Positions 45,438-57,100 of a stretch of DNA of 64,000 nt are shown here, piece by piece. The stretch is taken from the NCBI GenBank assembly GCA_944990035.1, contig CALYLX010000160.1:248001-312000 (forward strand), written 5' to 3'. The translations under genes were made by a program, and so were the position numbers. Source of the DNA: Clitopilus passeckerianus. Taxonomy: Eukaryota > Basidiomycota > Agaricomycetes > Agaricales > Entolomataceae. The notes below the pieces were generated by a model. The model did not search any database, was not told the DNA's origin, and was given only the letters and a program-made list of their open reading frames with translations. Positions within the stretch are counted from its first letter, which is position 1, and each line of letters begins with the position of its first letter.

Positions 45438-47015
45438 GTGTCCAGGTTTCCTGGACAGATGCTGCTCAATCCTTCCTCCCTTGGTCATGTTCCACATTCT
45501 ATGACGCTTGAACATCCGACAGGCTTCGCATACCACGACGAGCGTTGTCTCAATCAACAGCTTCGGTCAGCAGATACCTCAATAGACGGACTCTACCAAA
45601 AGGTACATGGAGCTGGTGGGAATGCATTGAGCAGCGACCTGGCTGCTACCACTGCCCAGCGCAGCCCTCGTGCCGATAGCCTGCTTCTGCCACAGAAAGG
45701 CCCACCAATAGACGGTTTGCCATTCGATATCTTGAGCGTCATTCTCGAACTCGTAGTCTCCCTTGAACAAGGGGAGGAGGTCTACTTCGAGAAGCTGCAC
45801 GATGCCTGGATTGAACAGTTCACTGGTTCCTCGCTGCAGGTGCCACCAAACCCCCACTTGGTCCCCTATCGCCTCAGTACAGTTAGCAAAGCATGGCGGT
45901 CAACAATTTTGTCGCTACCGTCGGCGTGGAGTCGATTTGTATACCACCCCCAATATTCCGACCTTCGCGAGACACATCAGACCGCCTACATTCCTCAAGC
46001 GATCTCATTCTCTCGCCAAATGCCACTCGATGCGGCAATCTGGCTGCCCTCCCATTATGACAGCTGCAACCCTAAAATCTGCCGCTCCATCGACCCAGGG
46101 TCACTAGAAGCAATCGTGGAGTCGTCTGGCCGTTGGAAATCATTGAGGCTTTATGTCGGGCCCCTCAGCGAGTCAAGTCTGACTTCTGGCCCCCTTACTC
46201 GCATCTCCACTCGCCTCGTGCAGCTCGAATCTTTGAGTATTGCAAGTGACGATACGAACATCCCAGCCGCTGGCGTCATCACCCTATTCAAGGACTCGCC
46301 CATGTTGCAGCGACTTGAAATCGCCGGGATTGCAGCTCGTTCTCTGTCGCTTCCATGGTCGCAAATCAGGAAGTTGAAGACACGATGGATGCAGTTTAGA
46401 GATCTTATCGACCTCCTATCACGCTGCAGCAACATAGAGAGCCTGAAATGGACCGTGAAAGATCCGGAAGTTTGGGTTCGAACGGCCATGTCATCCTGCC
46501 TCGAGTTAAATCGCCTAACTTTCATTGATCTAAACATCGCTGACGGTGCCCACATTACATGCGTGCCTTCAGTCTTGTCCAGGTTTTCTCTTCCCGCTCT
46601 CCAAACCTTTGTGCTCCGGGCGGCTGCACCCAGTGGTCTGTTTTGTAGCATGAAATCCGCGGAAGCCCTGGCTAATTTGATTATCGACTGCACGGCACTC
46701 AGAGAGTTATCATTTTCCGGGGTTTACTTTCAAGAACGGGACTTATCGGCGATACTCCCCACCCTCACAAGGCTCTATATCATTCGTCTAATCGAATCGA
46801 CATCACGCCCGGAGGGCCACGAAGGCTACCTACCCCTCCTCCACGGCCTCGCTTGTAAGAGGGAACCCCAAACCTCTCGGAACACTGCTTTCCCTCAACT
46901 CAGGCGACTGGAGTACTCGAACGACGGGCCATTATCCCAGGCACATTTGGCTCTCCTTGATACTCTGGACATGACCTTGTCTGAGCAAGGAGGCTCTAAA
47001 TGGGTGCTATCGTAA
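45438..47015 (+). CDS. F-box-like protein, 525 aa, single exon
   Basis: Intron-less frame. Residues 85-170 form an F-box-like domain: GLPFDILSVILELVVSLEQ starts the first helix pair, and LSTVSKAWRSTILSLPSAWS is the second half typical of Agaricomycete F-box proteins. The remainder (about 190-525) is a degenerate leucine-rich-repeat-like region with regular LxxLxxL spacing. It probably works as a substrate receptor of an SCF ubiquitin ligase; the target is unknown. The N-terminal 80 residues are low-complexity and the start codon is not certain. A related gene begins at 63720, where the same DLPFDVLSLILELVVSLDQ stretch occurs. Confidence 0.8.
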   Translation: MSRFPGQMLLNPSSLGHVPHSMTLEHPTGFAYHDERCLNQQLRSADTSIDGLYQKVHGAGGNALSSDLAATTAQRSPRADSLLLPQKGPPIDGLPFDILSVILELVVSLEQGEEVYFEKLHDAWIEQFTGSSLQVPPNPHLVPYRLSTVSKAWRSTILSLPSAWSRFVYHPQYSDLRETHQTAYIPQAISFSRQMPLDAAIWLPSHYDSCNPKICRSIDPGSLEAIVESSGRWKSLRLYVGPLSESSLTSGPLTRISTRLVQLESLSIASDDTNIPAAGVITLFKDSPMLQRLEIAGIAARSLSLPWSQIRKLKTRWMQFRDLIDLLSRCSNIESLKWTVKDPEVWVRTAMSSCLELNRLTFIDLNIADGAHITCVPSVLSRFSLPALQTFVLRAAAPSGLFCSMKSAEALANLIIDCTALRELSFSGVYFQERDLSAILPTLTRLYIIRLIESTSRPEGHEGYLPLLHGLACKREPQTSRNTAFPQLRRLEYSNDGPLSQAHLALLDTLDMTLSEQGGSKWVLS

Positions 47016-47145
47016 AGCGTTTGGTTGCAAATTCAATACGCCTCGGTCTGACTCAAGGAGGGAGCGCTTCATAGATCGTGTCAATTGGATGATACCCTAG
47101 ATTACACAGAGGTTATTCAGTGTTGTCCCGTTGCTACCATACATA

Positions 47146-47993
47146 TCAATCGAGGTTTGCATCAGCGTAGAAATCCGTATATGCATTATCGGCGAGCAAG
47201 ACATCTTCTGAGAAGGCCTCTTGAATACGCGCCATTTCAACTGGCTTGGGAGGCCTCCGAGCAGCCTCCTTGAGTCGATCCTCCGGCAGGCGAATTATAC
47301 CGAATGTACCTTTCCACCCCAACCTCTCCGCCTCCTGTACATTCAGAAGAATATCACGATTGACCATCTCCATGTATCCCTGCCTAATCCAGGTGGAGAT
47401 GTCAAATTGTTTACCCAGGAGCACTCTATCAACCGCGTCTATGCATTCTGAGAGGCGCTTCATAGAGTAGGCATGAAGACCATGAAAATACCACTTCCTG
47501 GCGAGTTCGAGAGTGGACATGTAAAATGTGATCTTGTCCTCCTTAGAGCTTGGGCTTTGAGGATATTCACATGAACCCCCAGCCCCGTACGTGGGCCTAG
47601 TCCAAAGTTTTTATCAGTGAATCAATGTTGACCCGGAGCTGTGTTAGCTCTCGGAGGCCTGCACGGCGCTTACAGAGGGTACATCAAGCTAATCAGAGCC
47701 TCGAAATCCTTGGCTTTAACGTCTTCTAGGATAAGCTGATGATTGTCGCTTGATCCTTCAAGAATTCCCAAGGCTGTAGGCACGGAAACCATATCAGGAA
47801 GAATGCCTCGTAAAGTACCATTTAGGCACGCTGCAGAGCTAGAAACCAGATTCTTCCAATCAGTAGCCCGAACCTCCTAAGGACGGCTAGCCTTGCTCAG
47901 GAGCCGTACCTCCCGGCAAACAAAAGGATGCACCTCGAAGACAACCGTCTCAAAGTAGTATCTCTGGGATCTTGAGCGCTTGTTCGCGGACAT
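47146..47993 (-). pseudogene. Broken BTB-family gene (copy 1)
   Basis: Minus-strand relative of the two intact BTB genes at 57700 and 60524. Exon-like parts: 47993-47934 (start, RSQRYYFETVVFE), about 47838-47674, and 47596-47146 (LELARKWYFHGLHAYSMKRL to the stop). The third part is intact and keeps the family pattern RVLLGKQFDISTWIRQGY. In the middle part, PKWYFTRHSS matches the paralogues' KWYFVKHSS, but the next residues are lost and the frame shifts: DMVSVP continues in another frame. The VEDxLFKV segment before it has also decayed. The gene is therefore unlikely to make a full protein; only the C-terminal part could be expressed. Confidence 0.7.
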
Positions 47994-48241
47994 AGCGAAA
48001 AAGCTGGGGCGAATGAAAACCTCAAGGGCGACGACGTGATGCTGATTGCACGAATAAGCAACGAATAGGCCCTGTATATCGTACACATACCTGAGAGTCA
48101 GATGATCATACTTCGATTGTACTACCGTCTGTCACTGCCCGACGCCTGGGGCTTGGCTTCGGAGTGTACTTTGGGTGGTGACCATCAGTTATATTGCCGT
48201 TCAAGTTTCCTGAAAGGTCAATGCGACGTATGTGGCTCAAG

Positions 48242-48375
48242 AAAGAAACCTGTTATACTCCTTCGGCGCGCGTTTCCCTCGGAAAATGGCAGGAAAACCG
48301 GCGTTTTACCATAGGAACCGGCCAGAATCAGGTATAACAGGTTTCTTTGACACGATTTTCGACAGAAACGCCGGT
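48242..48375. repeat. Interleaved inverted repeats (17 bp and 10 bp)
   Basis: GAAAGAAACCTGTTATAC near 48241 is matched by GTATAACAGGTTTCTTT at 48332-48348: 17 bp perfectly inverted (arm 48242-48258). ACCGGCGTTT at 48297-48306, inside that loop, is inverted as AAACGCCGGT at 48366-48375, outside it. The two pairs interleave rather than nest, so they cannot form one simple hairpin. Confidence 0.8.
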
Positions 48376-48410
48376 ATCCGACGCCAGCAGTGCTCGAGTT
48401 CTGATCCCCC

Positions 48411-48436
48411 GAAAAGGTGTGCTGAAAAGGTGTGCT
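48411..48436. repeat. 13-bp tandem duplication
   Basis: GAAAAGGTGTGCT occurs twice head to tail (48411-48423 and 48424-48436), about 80 bp upstream of the membrane-protein ATG. It looks like a recent replication slippage or a target-site-like duplication. Confidence 0.85.
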
Positions 48437-48518
48437 GGTTGTCAAAGTATCCGAGTCACATCCCTTCCCATTCTTCCCCTCCCTCTCTATTCCAGACTGA
48501 CCATTGATAATTCCCTTC

Positions 48519-49697
48519 ATGTCCGCAGACGTATCACCTCAGATATTCAATAGTACTTGCGGACAATATCAACTAAGTCCATCAACGACTATCGCCAGCT
48601 ACGAGGTCAACTCAAATCTGGCAAACGACGTTTTGGCAAACAAGTTCCCGAACGAATGGATTATCCAATGTTACAACAAGACCCAGCATTGGATAACTGA
48701 CGATTTTATCGATCTATGCCCCCGAGAATACCTCACTTTCTGCGTTGGAGGCCCCAACCAACAACACGCCTGTTCTGTCGGCATCAACTGCTCATATATC
48801 GACTGGAGTGGTCCCCACGCAACCCCATGTCCAAAAGGTCTTCTATCGAAGTTGTATCTGGAGGGGAGGGATTTCGCGTTTGCTCCTTTGTGCTGTCATG
48901 ATGCAAGTATCTGTAGTCTTGGCCTTTCCACAAAGGAGGATCAGGACTCTGCACCTTGTGATGTGCCGCTCCAGAGCGATGTATGGCTCTGTGCTCAGGA
49001 TGGAAGGTCTACAGCCTGTGTTAGACCTTACGATAATACAACTTGTGCGGGGAACTATTCTGATCTTCTAACTCCCTCTGGATCATCTTCGTCACCCTTG
49101 TACACCAGTCCACCCAAGAATACCCAGTCATCTGGTGCCAGTGGGCCTCCTCCTGCGGGGGCTGCCGTTGGGGGAGCCGTTGGGGGGATTATTCTACTCC
49201 TGGCACTCGTGACAATAGTCTTGATACAACTACATCGACGTCGCGAACACCGTGAAAGTGAGGATTTCTTTCACCTTACTTAACCTCATCTGACCTCACT
49301 AAAAGAGGAGAGAATGGCAAAGCTGGTGCATAGTAATCAAGGAAGAACGGCTACCGGGATTGCACCTGATCTTACGGCGACCAATTCTGGGCTACAGACT
49401 CCCAAACCGTCAAAACCCCCGGTTATGGAACACGATATCGAAGAGGTCACGAGAGATCAGGTGGCCTTTGAAAGTCCTCCCAAGATCGATGATAATTCAG
49501 AGAGCACCGTCACCGGTCCTCCTGGTGATCAGCCCAATCTTGGGGGAAGCACGGCTAATATCCATGGTGGAAGCTTTACAAACGTAGCAGGGAGCCTTCA
49601 CAATTATACCATTCATTATTGTACGTGGTTCATTCCCTTGGAGCAGAATGGATTTCACATGTCGCGTATTCGAGCAGATAATATTGGTTCACCATAG
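48519..49697 (+). CDS. Single-pass membrane protein with Cys-rich ectodomain and NLR-type motif in its tail, 357 aa
   Basis: Exons 48519-49257, 49306-49620 and 49678-49697. The N-terminal part (about 1-190) is rich in Cys and has N-glycosylation sequons (NST, NKT, NCS, NYS, NTT), so it should face outside. A Ser/Pro/Gly linker leads to one transmembrane helix at about 217-236, followed by a positive stop-transfer LHRRRE. The cytoplasmic tail (about 120 residues) is hydrophilic and ends with NIHGGSFTNVAGSLHNYT (331-348), the same pattern as the NACHT protein's N-terminus. No cleavable signal peptide is visible; an upstream signal exon may exist (a ccgcag acceptor lies just after the ATG). The last intron is 57 nt without an in-frame stop, so its retention would add 19 residues. 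Confidence 0.8.
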
Positions 49698-50046
49698 ATG
49701 AGGAAACGATTGGTTACATGGAATACGTCCAGAGTACACCTGGTTGATCTATGAACGATAAAGTTCAATAGTGGTTTCGTGTCTCTCAGGATAGATGGGA
49801 GTCGGGACTTTTCATCCCATGGTAATCAGACGCAGCTGTCATGCTGCCAGTAATGACCCATCACCTTCACAACCCTTCAAGTTCCTAGGCAGCTCTGAGC
49901 GATATATAATTGATACACGTGAAAAGAGTGACAACGGTTAAACATAGATTCTTGCTGCAGCCGTTAGTAGCTAATACAGGCGTCGCAAATAACAATAGGT
50001 AAGACATTTAACCCCTTGCAAATCTGGAAAAAACCTCAGGTTCCTT
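49698..50046. other. Intergenic between convergent genes
   Basis: Short 3'-3' spacer between the membrane-protein gene and the lysozyme gene. Nothing else seen. Confidence 0.6.
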
Positions 50047-51047
50047 TCAAAGGGAAGAGAATCTCGTAAGGACTTGCCTCTGTAAATCAGCCAACTCAGC
50101 AGTGAAGAGATCTTGATCACCAGGGTTCGGGCCGGAGTCAGCGTACTGCCAGAACGTAGCATACCTAAAGGGAACAGTTAGGTGGTGTCAAACCGAATGA
50201 TACGAGATTATAAGCGCACGGGAAACCAGCAGGCAGTGTGCCGACGCTTGAAGCATATCTCGCCAGCCACAAGGGATTGTTGGCGCCAAAGGCAGCGCTA
50301 TTTCCCGTGCAAGTGGTCCACCAGTCGGTGGTGGTATAGATGACTAGGGTGTATTAGTACTCATTTTAATAATGGCGATAAGAGCTGAATGCACCTGGGT
50401 AACGCCCGGTTGCAGCGTGGTACGTGTTAGAGAAATCGGCGATCCAGTTGACCATGGCTGCAGCGCTGAGCCCGTAGCAGGTGGCTCCGTTTGGGTTGTC
50501 TTGAGGAGAAGGAAATGAGTCCCCAATGCAGTAAGTCAATGATAGAGGGGAACATACATTCAATGTCCAGGGCACCAGGAAGAGTGATACCATCTGGGGT
50601 CCAACCACCTGTACGGATTCACCGGTCAGAAATCAACTTTCTATCCATTTGCGACAAGCTTACCTCCGTGAGCAAGGAAGTAATTAGCCTGAGCAGCGCC
50701 AGAACTGGAATCGGGGTGCGCGAAATGGTATGCTCCACGAATCAGACCAGCATTGGTAGCACCGATGTATTGGTCCGAAAACGTAGAACTGATGTAGTCT
50801 GCGAAGAGGTTTTCGTCTTGTCAGGACTTTCAGTAGGCCTTATGATATAGACAATTTACGCACTTGTTGACTCCGTCGCTTTGATGTATGCCCAGGTGAC
50901 ACCACTCGCCTTCACCGAAGCCCAGTTAACGCTGGGTTGCCATCCGGAGACGTCAATACCCTGCTGGTTAGCGCGCTTCGTCAATGCAACCCTTGCACCT
51001 TGCGCAGCGGTAGCCAACAAGAGGAGAGAACCAAAGAAAGCTTTCAT
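50047..51047 (-). CDS. GH25 lysozyme (Chalaropsis type), secreted, 238 aa
   Basis: N,O-diacetylmuramidase-type enzyme that cleaves bacterial peptidoglycan. Minus-strand exons: 51047-50864, 50798-50664, 50608-50558, 50499-50395, 50343-50220 and 50164-50047. A signal peptide covers residues 1-17 ([17 protein letters not shown]), and a dibasic KR at 24-25 suggests a short pro-peptide. The GH25 residues are visible: Asp32 in [11 protein letters not shown], and the DxE pair Asp121/Glu123 in GALDIEYN. The end [18 protein letters not shown] is typical. A second ATG at 51065 would add six residues before the signal peptide. Likely used against bacteria or for feeding on them. Confidence 0.94.
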
Positions 51048-54000
51048 GCTGTCTTGAGTGGACATTGTCGCCCAAGCTGAATATTTATGCAGTTGTCGAC
51101 TTTAATAACCATGCGGTCCATCTGTCGAAATTGACTTACGGCTATCTTTCTGCACGTTCGCCGAAGCATGGAAGTGGAGCCGTAGCTTCAATGTTTATTC
51201 TCCTGAAATAGAAGACGCTGGGCAGCCGAGGGCATATGATTTCTCATGTCAAAGCTACATTGAATAACGACCATGTTGGTCAGCGTGCTCAGTCTGGTCA
51301 CGATGGTTGTATACTCACCTGCCCAGGTCATATACGCTCCAAAGAATCATTCGTAGAGGCCGGCAACGTCAGCACGGCCTCAACTTGAAGCGCTACAGCT
51401 GGTGTAATATGGTCACATTCTGGCGAGATAAGATCGAAACCTCATTATCTTATGCGGAGAACTTACCATCACAGCAGATCATATCAGTGAGCTGTCGGCG
51501 CCTCGTCGACATCTTCACTGCACGGCAGTTATCTATAGCATCCGGCAGCTCGGACCTTGGCTGGTCGATTATCTAGGAAGATCCCGTGATTGAAAGTCGC
51601 ATCCTGTTTGGCGTGTTCGAAGACGTTGAAGAACAGGAGGAACCCGTGACACAGGATCGTCCATCAGCACTTGACCAGCAACTTTCGGCTGGAAGAGTGA
51701 GCAGTCAGTATGAAGCGTGCTCGCGTCTGAACGAAGACAAAGATGCTCACCGGGTCCGTCAGAGTTGGACATCATTGAAAATAGATGTTTGATGCTATTC
51801 AATGAAGTAGACCTGAGCATATGCTCCAGCAGGCGACGTCAACAGGAAGCTTGTGTGCATGCAGTCTGCAGTAAGAAGCGGGAATAGCGTACGAGATCCG
51901 GGGATGTCCTACCTCATACAGAATCCCGTCAACAGCTCCTCCTAGATTCATTAATCTTGGGTGCATTGCGATGCCCACCGCGTCTCGTACACAGAGCAAG
52001 CCTAATGAGTGAGGTGTAGACCGATCGGTGCCTGCAACGATCCAGCGATCGCGGAACTCCATGATCGTACACGAAGACTGTGAGCTGTAAGTGAGACCTG
52101 CCCGCCACCATTGTCGGCGTTGAACGAGAATTCCGCCTAACTTTATCCTTACCAGAGATGTTGATGTCAGCGAAACTTGACCTGAGCGAGGGAATCAAGG
52201 ATCCGGCACGGTGGCGCGAAGTAGTCAGTCTATCGAAGTCACTCCAGGCTCAGCTTAAATGAAAAGGGCATGTGTATCCGTTCGATTCGCTGGCCGGGCA
52301 CCGAGATAGCCTCCTCGCTGAACCTGGGAAGCTTTTAAGAATCCCACCAACGTCCAGCACGCTCTCAAACACTCCAACCTGATCTGCAACCTTCACCCTC
52401 GGCCGACCAGCTGATGCGGTTCTCGAATTCAATTGAAAGCACCCTGGTCCTCTTCCGACGACACCCACCTGCATCATGGCAGGTCGATCAATTCTAGGGG
52501 CGATCGGGAATGATCGGAGCCAAGGGGAGCTCAACGCACCGAAGTTCCGACTCCGAAGGGTCCATGGAACTGAGAAGCCGCTGAGTCAGCAACCGCAAGT
52601 GTGCAAGTGGAAGCGGTTGTTATGACGGTGCACAGCTTTCCCCACGACCTGTTGATGACCTAACGGTGATTGGGTGAGATTGGGTTATGCGGTTAGTGCA
52701 ATGGTGAGAGATACGAGGGATGTGGAGGGAGGCTCGTAGTTGGATGGTTGGAGTTGGTATGGTAGAGAGTAGGCAAGGGTGATAAAATTGTTAAAAAATG
52801 CGAACGGTGAGATCTCCGAAGTTAAACCTCTAATCTCTGCGCCACATCGGGGCAAACCCTGCATGTTGTCACCATAAGATCTGTTGCTTGAAATAACGTA
52901 CAGTATCCAGGAGCATCCGGTTTTCAGCTTAGCTATAATTTCATATTCCCCCCCTCTCGCTCTTCGTTTCCGTATCGTGCGTTTTGAAAAGAAGCAAGCA
53001 TAACGAAACGTTGGAGTATAAATGTACAAGCGCGCCACGCTGTCACGATTGTGCCGGTGAGGGACGTTCTGCGGCCACGATGAATGAATCGTGGAAGACA
53101 CCTTCTGCCCTGCTTCTCCATCACCATTGTCGTTGTTTCCATCGTGATCTTTCCCAGTCAATTTCTCCGCGCTGCCACCTTTGAACTCGTAGTCCATCTT
53201 CTCTACGCAGATCTGTGCTGATCCTTGACTGGCACAATGCTGAGGGTGTGCCCGCAGGTTAGAAATAACTTGCGGGAGCTAGGTGGAAGGTTGTGCGTAA
53301 TATGGACCAGGAGTTAATTGAGCCTTGGCTGTTGAGGGTCGCACAACTTTAACCGTTGTTGAATAAGCTGGATCTCGATCATGTGTAACCGAACTGCTTT
53401 CCCCCTATATCTGTCCATTCACCGTCATTCAGATAGCCCCTTCCTTGTGACCTGTAGCTTCGACTCGATACGGGCATAGGTGAGACTTGTGTTTGTCCGT
53501 GCCACGCTCCGCACAGCACCCATTTCTCCATCCTTGTCGGATAGTGTGAGTGTGTGCTTTAAGTGCCTTCTGGAAGGTTCATTATGAGGGCCACACCTGA
53601 AAATGTCAGGCATCCATCTGATGAGCCTAAATCGACCCGATTGCGATCTATGATCAATTGGGCACATCTGTTGGCTGTGTCTGACCATCAAATCAGTACA
53701 CGAGGGCCGTTGCGTGCCTCAGACCAGGAGGAGCACTGACGAATGAAGTACCGAATCGTTCCTAACGAGACGTTGTTGTATTGCTGAGCTGGCACCGTAG
53801 TCCACCGTAGCACTTTATGTACGATTCATTGGGCGTTATACTATAATTTATCCGCTATTCCGGTGTGCTATTGCTATAAACCGCTACCGGCGGTAACTTT
53901 CAGCGTAAGATTTTTGTGGGAAATTGGATGATCAGAGGGGCAAGCGTCCATCGACCCCGAACCCTTGCCACCCAACAACAAATTCTGACTAGCCAAGCTA

Positions 54001-54166
54001 TAAAAGGTCGCTTCCCGAATCAACTGCACCTCTTTCCCGACCCCCAACTCTGATCCTGTGGATCCCTTCCGCTTATTGTCTGCTTCCGTTTCTCATAAAA
54101 AGTCCGTCGAGGAACGTAGGCGCTATCGACGATTCTATTGACGACGACAACGAACGTTGAGCAAGG
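51048..54166. other. Gene-poor stretch of 3.1 kb
   Basis: I see no gene I can support. The 170-codon minus-strand frame at 52685-53197 contains only ordinary sequence with no motif, and the frames at 51569-52198 overlap on both strands. The part near 54000-54166 includes the promoter and 5' UTR of Tup1 copy 2. Confidence 0.5.
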
Positions 54167-57100
54167 ATGTCAGGGAGCACCATTTATAATGTTCGTACTC
54201 TAATATTTTTTTTACACTTTTTGCCTCCGTTTTGGCCGTTTCAACATTAGACTCGTGAATTTCCAAATCCTGACAGTTCTGTGTCATACGCTTGTGCACG
54301 TGTAGTCGGATTCTTCCCTTCTTTCTTGACTCCTTCCCCTTGGGCTTGGCATGAACCGTGGAATCTCCTCTTGAAAACCTTTTTTTAACCTTTTACCTCG
54401 ACCACCACTATCATTTCTCGTTGCTGGCCGTCGTGCTAATATGTCTCGCTCCCTGCAGCACCGGTCGTTGCAACCCACTGGTCCGCCGACGGGGCAAGGT
54501 TCATCTGCACCGCCCGCCACACACGCGAGACTCAATGATTCATTTGAGGCCATTCGACATGAATTCGAAGCAGTCAATACTGATTTGACTGTTTTACGTG
54601 CACAAAGGGACGATTTGGAGGCCAAAGGTCCGTTTTTTCCCTCTCGTTTGCACCCTTATCTTGTCGTCTAAAACACCGAACAGTCGCAAACCAAGTAAAC
54701 GAACTCAGCAAAATCCACTCAGCGCTTTACGACCTCGAAGCGCAGCACAAGCAGGTGCGAAACCAGTATGAAGACGAGGTTCACCGGCTTCGCGGGGAGC
54801 TTCATGCTGCTCGACAAGGTCTCAACCCACACCCTCCGATTGTCGGCCCTGGCTCACATGGTCCCGGTTCTGTTGGCCCTGCATCTATTGGCCTACCACC
54901 TGGCCCACCCCCTCCCGGACCATCGTCCAATGCACCACCTGGGATCCCACCCCAGGGCTACAGCGACCCATACTATCGGGAACGCGACAGGGAGCGGGAG
55001 AGAGATAAAGAACGCGAGCGAGAATTGAGAGATAGGGAACGAGAACGCGACCGTATAGAGCGCGAGAGGGAGGCTGAAGCTAGGGATAGGGACAGAGACA
55101 GAGAAAGGGCGCTAGATAGGGACAGGGACAGGAGCAGGAACGATACCAGGAGCGCTGCTGGCAGCATCGACGCCGCAGACTATAACAAACGCACATTGGG
55201 TCCTCCACCTGACAGAGGGGATGCAAAACGATACAAGCAGGATCGTATCAAGAGCGATCGTAGTGGTAAGCTATTTCCGTAACCTTGTACCAAAATCTCA
55301 TCTCACTTTCTTGCGATTCAGACCAATATAGTCCTTCGCTGGGACCGGGTCTTACCCCCAAATTACCGCCTCTTCCTTCTACATCTGGGGCTTCGAGCGG
55401 CCCTGTAGGTGCACCAGGAGGTCCTGGAATTCCTCCTCCCCCAGGACAAACTCATGCGCCTTACCCTCCTTCGGGACCTGCTGCTCCTCCTGAGCCTCCA
55501 GCACCCGCCGCACCTCCCTCGCATAGCAGCGCCCTGGTTCCTCTTGGTCCAGGAGGCGCACCGCCCGGCGCAGCTGTCACAGGCCCCGGCGCCCCCGGTG
55601 GACCATCGCAGCCTGTAGCATTCCCCGATGACCTCGACATCCACTCCATTCCTGCCGATTTGAAGAAGGAAGGCAGCGATTGGTTCGCGATCTTCAATCC
55701 TAACACCAAGCGGACTATGGATGTTCAGTTGGTTCATACTTTGATGCATGAGAGGTATGTTTGGTTTTTCTCTCTTCATTTTCTTTTTTCTGCCTCTTTG
55801 GATGTCCTCTGCGCCATTGGCGATTTTTCATTTCAGTGGGTAGAAATCCCGCTAAATTCGGCTTCAACTGTCGGTTGAGCTGACGTGGCGAATCCGAGCA
55901 CAGCCACATTTTCTTCGTGCCTTGCTTTTTTTTTTCTTTCTCGCATTTTTGCTTATATCATCAACCCCTATTTGATCGACGGTGATGTTGACATCTTGAA
56001 TAGTGTTGTTTGCTGCGTTCGGTTCTCGCAAGATGGCAAATATCTCGCCACTGGATGTAACAGGACAGCGCAGATCTACGATACTAAGACTGGTATCAAG
56101 ACTTCGTGAGTGTCATGCTGCAAATGAAAAGATTTGTTGAATTAATGAGCGGTGTAGTGTGCTTGTCGATGAGCAAGCTGCTAAGAGCGGCGATCTCTAT
56201 ATCAGGAGCGTGTGCTTCAGCCCCGACGGCAAGTACCTCGCTACTGGAGCTGAGGACAAACAAATAAGGGTACGCCTTTCTTGTCAAAATTCCCCTTCAA
56301 ATTCTAACTCGATTGTCCTCGTAGATCTGGGACATCGCAAAGAAACGCATCCGAATTATCTTCGATGGACACCAGCAAGAAATCTACTCACTCGACTTCT
56401 CCGCTGACGGTCGCCTTATCGTCTCCGGTTCAGGCGACAAGACCGCCAGGATTTGGGACATGGAGGATGGCACATCAAAGGTCCTCACCATTAACGACCC
56501 GGACTCCCTCAACAACGACGCTGGTGTCACCTCCGTAGCCATCTCGCCCGACGGCAAGTATGTCGCAGCTGGAAGCTTGGACACCGTGGTGCGGATATGG
56601 GACGTCGCTACCGCCCAGCTGGTGGAGAGGCTGAGAGGCCATAGAGACAGCGTATACAGCGTTGCATTCACGCCGGACGGCAAGGGCTTGGTCAGCGGTA
56701 GCTTGGACAAGACCTTGAAGTATTGGGATGTTTCGGCGTTGATGAGTGGGAAGAGCAGGAAGGAGACGAATGGTACCAGTGGACCTGGCCAGGGTGCTAT
56801 TGTGAAGACTGGCGATAAGGCTAGTCAGTGCACTATGAACTTTACTGGACATAAGGTAAGAGTTTGCATCTCGTTCTCGGTTCATCTGCTGATAGCTGTT
56901 TGTCGTAGGATTATGTACTCTCTGTTGCTGTTTCCCATGATGGTGAATGGGTTGTATCTGGCTCGAAAGACCGAGGCGTCCAGTTCTGGGATTCAAGAAA
57001 TGCCATCGTGCAATGCATGCTCCAGGGCCACAAGAACTCAGGTACATATCACATACCACTCCTTTGAGATATAGCAACTAACAGTTTTCTGTAGTCATCT

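Larger units (their letters stand above)
47994..48518. other. Intergenic, contains inverted and tandem repeats
   Basis: Lies between the broken BTB gene (minus) and the membrane-protein gene (plus), so it should hold the latter's promoter. It contains the repeats listed separately (48242-48436). No coding sequence is recognised. Confidence 0.6.

Noticed and set aside
52808..52830. GATCTCCGAAGTTAA as part of a 5S rRNA gene
   Set aside because: Only this short word resembles 5S rRNA; the flanks do not match the rest of the molecule.
52685..53197. 170-codon minus-strand frame
   Set aside because: Composition is ordinary, no domain is recognised, and its first part has a plausible donor that would end it.
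56475..57077. 200-codon open frame on the minus strand
   Set aside because: Antisense shadow of the WD40 exons of Tup1 copy 2.
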